A stretch of DNA of 64,000 nucleotides from UBA2357 sp046295975. Lineage in GTDB: Bacteria; Pseudomonadota; Gammaproteobacteria; Burkholderiales; Rhodocyclaceae. Of this stretch, positions 59,409 through 64,000 are shown piece after piece; positions within the stretch are counted from its first letter, which is position 1, and each line of letters opens with the position of its first letter. Made by a program: the position numbers and the translations under genes. The DNA is taken from the NCBI GenBank assembly GCA_046295975.1, contig JBKBMG010000026.1, positions 1-64,000 of the forward strand, read 5' to 3'. A model generated the notes under the pieces. The model ran no database searches and was not told the origin of the DNA. It was given only the letters and a program-made list of their open reading frames with translations.

Positions 59409-61541
59409 TCAGGTTGCCAGCCGGGCAGAGGCCGTTGCCCGGCGCAGTCCGCCAAGCAGCCACGCCAGCATCAGTGCAAGCAGCCCGGTGACAAGATGTC
59501 TGGCCGAGTCGGTGGCGCCGCGCGGAAGTTCGCCGGCTACGGTGGTGTGCGTCCACCCCGACGGCAGGCTGGCGGGAACTTCGTCCGTTTGCAGGCCGGC
59601 CTGCCTGGGGCGCGCCGGGCTGGTATCGATCGCGACCAGACTGGTGTAGCGGCTCACCAGACGGTGCTCGAGTGCGAGTGCGGTGGCCTCGATGCGCACG
59701 GACTCGGCGTCGCCGCCGCGGCCGAGGCTGTCCAGAAGGGTGTCGATGCGGCGGCGGGCCCACAGCGCACCCACGCCTTCGACCAGGTGCGCGTCGCCGA
59801 GGTCGATCGTGGTCTGCCATGGTACGTCGCCAAGCCGGCCGCTGACCGTGACCACCCCCTCGGCATTGTTCAGACTGGCGGTTACGACGACCGGTTCGCC
59901 CAGGTAGAGGTCTGGCACCGGAAGGGCTGGGTCGTCGGCGGCGGCGGAGGTCCAGCGTACTTCGATGTCGCGCAGCGTCGGCGCTTCGAGTTTGGCGAAC
60001 AGGGCGCTCATTTGCTCGCGGACTTCGTCGACCGAGCCGATGTAGGTGAAGCTGCCACGTCCGTGACGGGCGGCGTTGCGCATGAAGTGGCTGTTTGGCG
60101 CGGAGCCGATACCGACCGTGAACAGCCGCGAGTCACCGAGGCGACGCTCGATCAGCTCGAACAGCGCTTGCTCGTTGCCGACCGCGCCGTCGGTGAGGAA
60201 GACCACCTGGCGCAGGCGTTCCTGTGATCGGCGACCGTCCAGCGCCCGTGTCAGTGCCGCCGCCATCTCTGTGCCACCGTTCGCGCGCAGTCGCCCGATC
60301 CAGCGCGTTGCCTCGGCCTTGTTGGCAGCGGTTGCAGGCTGGGCGTGCTCGAACAGGGCGTGGGTGAAGGAGTTGAATTCGATCAGGTTGAAGCTGTCAT
60401 CAGGGCCAAGGCGTTCGAGTGCGAACAGCAGGCCCTCGCGAGCCTGCTCGATCGAGGTGCCGTGCATGGAGCCGGAGGTGTCGACTACCAGAATGGTCTC
60501 GCGCGGGATGCGTTCGGCCACGTTCTGCAGTACCGGCGGGGCCAGCATCAGCAGGGCGTGGTCGCGGCGCGCGCCGTGTTCGACGAACAGGCTGGCGGCG
60601 GGTGCCTTGCCGGGGGCAAGTCGCCAGCGCAGTTCGAAATCGCGATCGGCCGGCACCGAGTGTTCGGCCAGCGTGACGATGTGGCGTGTCGCACTGAGTT
60701 TGCGCACCTCGATGGCGTGATGCGGGCTTTCGATGTGGCCGAGCGGAACCCCGGCCTCTATATCCACGGTGATCGACACCGGGTGGCCGCCACCTTCGTC
60801 GGCGTGGCGCAGCGGCGGGCTGATGCGCGACGCATCGGGTACCGCATCGGTGTCCCGCGCCCAGCCCCGTTGGGGACGTGCGAGCGCCATCTCGGTGGGC
60901 AACCCCGGCATGTAGCGCGGTGCGACCACCATCGGGAAGCGCAGGCCGTATTCACCGTATTCACCGTGGTCGCCGACCCGTTCGTAGCCCAGGCTTTGCT
61001 GATACTCGATCACCACCTCGATCTCTTCGCCCGGCGCGATGTTGGCCACATGCGCGGTAAAGATGTTCGGACGCTCCTGTTCCACCAGCGCCGCGCGCTG
61101 GCCGCGGTCGCGCGCCTGTTGATAGTGGCGCAGTGCAGTGTCACGAGGCTGGATTTCCCCCTCGATGACGCGTTCCCCTACACGGATGCGCAGCCGGTCC
61201 ACGGCCGAGTCCTCGGGCAGGGGGAAGACGTAGATCCCTTCGCGCCAGTGCTCCGAGGTGTTCCTGAATGACTGGGTTACACGGCTGCGGGCAAGCGGCC
61301 CGCCGACGCGGATGCCGACATCGGTGCGCAACAGCAGCGCGTGCTCGCCTTCCTCTCCGATATACAGCGTGCCTTGGGTCGCGGCAACGGTGGCGGCCTG
61401 GGCGTTGCTGGCGAGTAGCAACACCACGGCGCCGATGGCGATGTTGAATGCGAGCGCCGTCAGTAATACGCGCATGATCAGGCTGAGCAGCTCGACGACG
61501 AAGTGCTGCTCCAGCTGCACTTGCTTGTGCTCGATTTCCAT
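59409..61541 (-). CDS. Sortase target protein with VIT and von Willebrand A domains
   Basis: 710 residues. A hydrophobic segment (LLTALAFNIAIGAVVLLLAS, ending ASNAQAA) exports it. The VIT domain contains VTQSFRNTSEHWREGIYVFP. The vWA domain has the MIDAS motif ETILVVDTSGSMHGTS and VVFLTDGAVGNEQALFE. The C-terminus is a sorting signal: LPRGATDS (from residue 672), a hydrophobic helix (HLVTGLLALMLAWLLGGL) and a basic end. This matches the target family of the dedicated proteobacterial sortase system. AGGGAGACC precedes the ATG. The 243-bp divergent region with the regulator should hold both promoters. Confidence 0.92.
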   Translation of the reverse strand: MEIEHKQVQLEQHFVVELLSLIMRVLLTALAFNIAIGAVVLLLASNAQAATVAATQGTLYIGEEGEHALLLRTDVGIRVGGPLARSRVTQSFRNTSEHWREGIYVFPLPEDSAVDRLRIRVGERVIEGEIQPRDTALRHYQQARDRGQRAALVEQERPNIFTAHVANIAPGEEIEVVIEYQQSLGYERVGDHGEYGEYGLRFPMVVAPRYMPGLPTEMALARPQRGWARDTDAVPDASRISPPLRHADEGGGHPVSITVDIEAGVPLGHIESPHHAIEVRKLSATRHIVTLAEHSVPADRDFELRWRLAPGKAPAASLFVEHGARRDHALLMLAPPVLQNVAERIPRETILVVDTSGSMHGTSIEQAREGLLFALERLGPDDSFNLIEFNSFTHALFEHAQPATAANKAEATRWIGRLRANGGTEMAAALTRALDGRRSQERLRQVVFLTDGAVGNEQALFELIERRLGDSRLFTVGIGSAPNSHFMRNAARHGRGSFTYIGSVDEVREQMSALFAKLEAPTLRDIEVRWTSAAADDPALPVPDLYLGEPVVVTASLNNAEGVVTVSGRLGDVPWQTTIDLGDAHLVEGVGALWARRRIDTLLDSLGRGGDAESVRIEATALALEHRLVSRYTSLVAIDTSPARPRQAGLQTDEVPASLPSGWTHTTVAGELPRGATDSARHLVTGLLALMLAWLLGGLRRATASARLAT

Positions 61542-61784
61542 GAGGGTCTCCCTGTGAGTCCGGTCCGTATCGGCAAGCGGGCTGCTTGCGTCCGGGGCTC
61601 GATTGCTTGTCGAGCGTCCCGCCTGGCGATATTTCAACGCCGGAATCCGGCAGCGCTCGGTCGCGAAAGTGGCCTGCTGGGGGCAAAAAGTGGCAGCAAA
61701 ATGGCGATTGCGTGGTCGCGCCCGAGAGGCGGCCAGTGGCGGCGGCGCAGTGGTATAGTCCGGCCGAAATCAACGGGAGGAGTC

Positions 61785-62471
61785 ATGGCACGACGCATCG
61801 CGATCGTCGAGGATGAGGCGGATATACGCGCCAACTACGCCGAGGCTCTGATGCGTCAGGGCTATGAGGTGTCCGCACATGCGGACCGTCATTCGGCCAT
61901 GGCCGCGTTCCAGGGGCGGTTGCCGGATCTCGCGATCATAGACATCGGGCTGGGTGACGAACCCGAGGGCGGCTTCACACTGTGTGGTGCCTTGCGTGCC
62001 TTGTCGACGCGATTGCCGATCATCTTCCTGAGTGCGCGCGACAGCGACTTCGACATCGTTTCCGGACTGCGGCTGGGTGCGGACGACTACCTCACCAAGG
62101 ACATCAGCCTGCCGCATCTGCTCGCCCGTATTGCGGCGCTGTTCCGCAGGCTGGACGCGCTTGCCGATGTCTCACCGGGCGAGGGCGGTGTCGAGCGCGG
62201 CCCGTTGCGGCTGGATACCATGCGCTTGAGTGCGGAATGGCGCGGGCAAGCGGTGGCGCTGACGCTGACCGAGTTCTGGATGGTGCATACGCTGGCCAGG
62301 ACGCCGGGCCACGTGAAGAGCCGCGACCAGTTGATGCACGATGCCCGTCTGGTCGACGACAGTACCATCACATCGCACGTAAAGCGCATACGGCGCAAGT
62401 TTGCCGCGGTTGATCCGGCCTTCGATCACATCGAGAGCGTCTACGGCATGGGCTATCGATGGAAGGTCTGA
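61785..62471 (+). CDS. Response regulator of the dedicated sortase system
   Basis: 228 residues, OmpR type. Receiver: RIAIVEDEADIRANYAEALM, phospho-aspartate in LAIIDIGLGDEPEGGF, lysine in DDYLTKDISLPHLL. Winged helix: LTEFWMVHTLARTPGHVKSR and TITSHVKRIRRKFAAVD. The insertion GLGDEPEGG after the phospho-site is typical of this subfamily. GGGAGGAG precedes the ATG, and a -10-like TATAGT lies at 61754-61759. Divergent from its presumed target, the sortase substrate. Confidence 0.92.
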   Translation: MARRIAIVEDEADIRANYAEALMRQGYEVSAHADRHSAMAAFQGRLPDLAIIDIGLGDEPEGGFTLCGALRALSTRLPIIFLSARDSDFDIVSGLRLGADDYLTKDISLPHLLARIAALFRRLDALADVSPGEGGVERGPLRLDTMRLSAEWRGQAVALTLTEFWMVHTLARTPGHVKSRDQLMHDARLVDDSTITSHVKRIRRKFAAVDPAFDHIESVYGMGYRWKV

Positions 62472-62520
62472 CGCGCAGTGCCGACATCGCCGCTCGCGCG
62501 TCGCCCCGGGGGCGCGCGTA

Positions 62521-64000
62521 ATGCTCAAGCTGCGCTTTGATCTGCGCAAGAAGCTTGCGCTGTTCGCCGTGTTGTTGCTGGGTTTGCCGTGGATGGGTTA
62601 CCAGTACATCAAGGAGATGGAGGCGTTTCTACTGGAGGGGCAGCGCCAGGGGCTGCTCGCCACCGCGCGGGCCGTGGCGACCGCCTTGCACGATCGCCCG
62701 CATCTGCTGGTCACCCGTCCGCGGAGCAGTGGCGGGTTGATCGGTCCGGCTGCGACCCTTCTTCCGGGTGAAGAGCTGTTGGAGGCGCCACTGGCGTTCG
62801 GCGGGCGCGAACGTGTGGAACGGCGCGAATTGGCCGAGGTGGAAGCGATCCTGCGCGGGCTGGAACGGACCACGTCGCAGATCTCGGTAATCAGCCGCGA
62901 TCTCGAGGTGCTCGCGCGAGCCGGCAGTCTGGACTCGGACCGCGCGTCCGCCGCGCCTGGTGGTGACATGGCGCACGCGCCTCAGCCCACTTTCTGGCGC
63001 TCGATGCTGGCACGCGCGCTCGGTATGGGGCGCGGCGCTTCGGGTGAACATGTGGACATAAGGGATGGGCGTGGCAGCCGGGAGGTGTTCGAGGCCTTGA
63101 TGGGCGTGTCGAGCAGTGGGGTGAAGACGGTGCACGATCCCGCGGCGCTCGTGGTCGCCGCCGCGCATCCGGTGTGGAGCGGCGACCGGGTGCTGGGCGT
63201 CGTACTTGTCGAGGAGCGGGCGGACTCCGTGAGCAGCCTGCGCAACCATGCAGCAGAGCGACTGGTGTTGCTCACCTTGGTGAGCTTCGTATCCGCGGCC
63301 ATCCTGATCTTTGGATTCGCATCACGCCTGTCGGCGCGTATCCGTAAGCTGCGCGACGAGGCTGAAAGTGCGATAGACGGGCAGGGGCGCATTTCGGCAT
63401 TGACCACGGCCTCGCGCGCGAGTGACGAGATCGGTGACCTGTCGCGCAGCTTTTCGGCCCTGCTCGAACGGCTGACCGGCCACCACGCCTATCTTGAAAG
63501 CATGGCCAGTCGGCTGTCGCACGAATTGCGCACACCCGTGGCCGTTGTGCGCTCGTCGCTAGAGAATCTGCGCATGGAGTCTTTGCCGGCGTCGGCCTTG
63601 ACCTATGTTGACCGGGCCGATGCCGGCTTGGCGCGCTTGTCGCGCATTCTGTCGCGGATGAGCGAGGCCAGTCGGATGGAACAAGCCCTCGCCAGCACCG
63701 AGACCGAACGCTTCGATCTGCGCGCCGTCGTCGCCGAGTGCGTGAACGGCTACCGCAGCCTGCATGCCGGGCGGAGCATCGAAAGCGTCTTGCCCCGCTA
63801 CCCCGTGTGGGTGCGTGGCACCCCCGATCTGGCGGCCCAGATGCTCGACAAGCTGGTCGAGAACGCGGCGGGCTTCGCCCGGCCTGGCACCCCAATCCGA
63901 ATCTTCCTCGCTTTGGGCGCAACGACCACGGAGCTTTCCGTCACCAACACCGGCCCGCTGCTGCCGCCCGAAATACAGAACCGCTTGTTTGATTCAATGG
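62521..64000 (+). CDS. Histidine kinase of the dedicated sortase system (3' end outside window)
   Basis: The open frame runs from ATG 62521 beyond base 64000, 493 codons so far. Helix 1 is LALFAVLLLGLPWMGYQYI, a large periplasmic domain follows to ~245, helix 2 is LVLLTLVSFVSAAILIFGFA, then HAMP (ASDEIGDLSRSFSALLERL), H-box RLSHELRTPVAVVRSSLENL and N-box KLVENAAGFARPGTP. The G-boxes had just begun at the edge. It starts 49 nt after the response regulator on the same strand, so it is its partner. Confidence 0.92.
   Translation, partial: MLKLRFDLRKKLALFAVLLLGLPWMGYQYIKEMEAFLLEGQRQGLLATARAVATALHDRPHLLVTRPRSSGGLIGPAATLLPGEELLEAPLAFGGRERVERRELAEVEAILRGLERTTSQISVISRDLEVLARAGSLDSDRASAAPGGDMAHAPQPTFWRSMLARALGMGRGASGEHVDIRDGRGSREVFEALMGVSSSGVKTVHDPAALVVAAAHPVWSGDRVLGVVLVEERADSVSSLRNHAAERLVLLTLVSFVSAAILIFGFASRLSARIRKLRDEAESAIDGQGRISALTTASRASDEIGDLSRSFSALLERLTGHHAYLESMASRLSHELRTPVAVVRSSLENLRMESLPASALTYVDRADAGLARLSRILSRMSEASRMEQALASTETERFDLRAVVAECVNGYRSLHAGRSIESVLPRYPVWVRGTPDLAAQMLDKLVENAAGFARPGTPIRIFLALGATTTELSVTNTGPLLPPEIQNRLFDSM

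Overview
The window is high-GC, densely coded DNA with no rRNA, tRNA, prophage or CRISPR seen by eye. Gene content and order (rnr-rlmB; pilB-pilC-pilD; corC-like/ccsA-like/ffh; FmdB-aspS; a nas/nir cluster with a kinase-phosphatase fusion; a class GN sortase system) point to a betaproteobacterium, most likely Rhodocyclales of the Thauera/Azoarcus type. The genus is an inference from content and was not checked by alignment.

Layout. 1-9.6 kb: the 3' end of rnr with a repeat-coded lysine-rich tail, rlmB, a nitrate-sensing ANTAR antiterminator (NasR-like), a membrane GGDEF-EAL protein, a large exported DUF6351-like protein (minus strand) and an HDOD protein. 9.6-26.6 kb: a nitrate assimilation cluster. 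It opens with a sigma-54 type promoter and a leader that folds into two AACGGC hexaloop hairpins overlapping an intrinsic terminator, as expected for NasR-controlled antitermination. It continues with an ABC nitrate transporter, siroheme methyltransferase, NirBD, a NarK-type transporter, a PP2C-kinase fusion, the nitrate reductase, a chemoreceptor without a periplasmic domain, a separate NIT-like membrane protein, a DUF533 protein and an SdiA-regulated-like protein.

26.6-34 kb: an envelope-signalling region. It has a histidine kinase/response regulator pair with a small exported protein, a lipid-anchored intradiol-dioxygenase-like protein, an EF-hand protein, a G22/C27 homopolymer tract, an alpha/beta-hydrolase-like lipoprotein with no nucleophile serine, a Spy/CpxP-like protein and a second, orphan response regulator. 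The EF-hand gene and the Spy-like operon share tandem TTTACC repeats with helical spacing upstream, which suggests one regulon. 34-41 kb: a GGDEF-EAL protein with a degenerate GGDEF, TelA and its partner, an Hsp20 gene behind a sigma-32 type promoter, and an overlapping exported-barnase/barstar/NudB operon. A 235-bp MITE with 17-bp terminal inverted repeats and a TTCAA target duplication lies at 41.1 kb.

41-64 kb: a REC-TPR protein, aspS and FmdB, pilus genes pilDCB, a corC-like gene, a ccsA-like gene, ffh, assorted housekeeping genes, a membrane sensor/HD-GYP pair, and the proteobacterial dedicated sortase system (sortase, VIT-vWA target, response regulator, and a histidine kinase cut by the window end).
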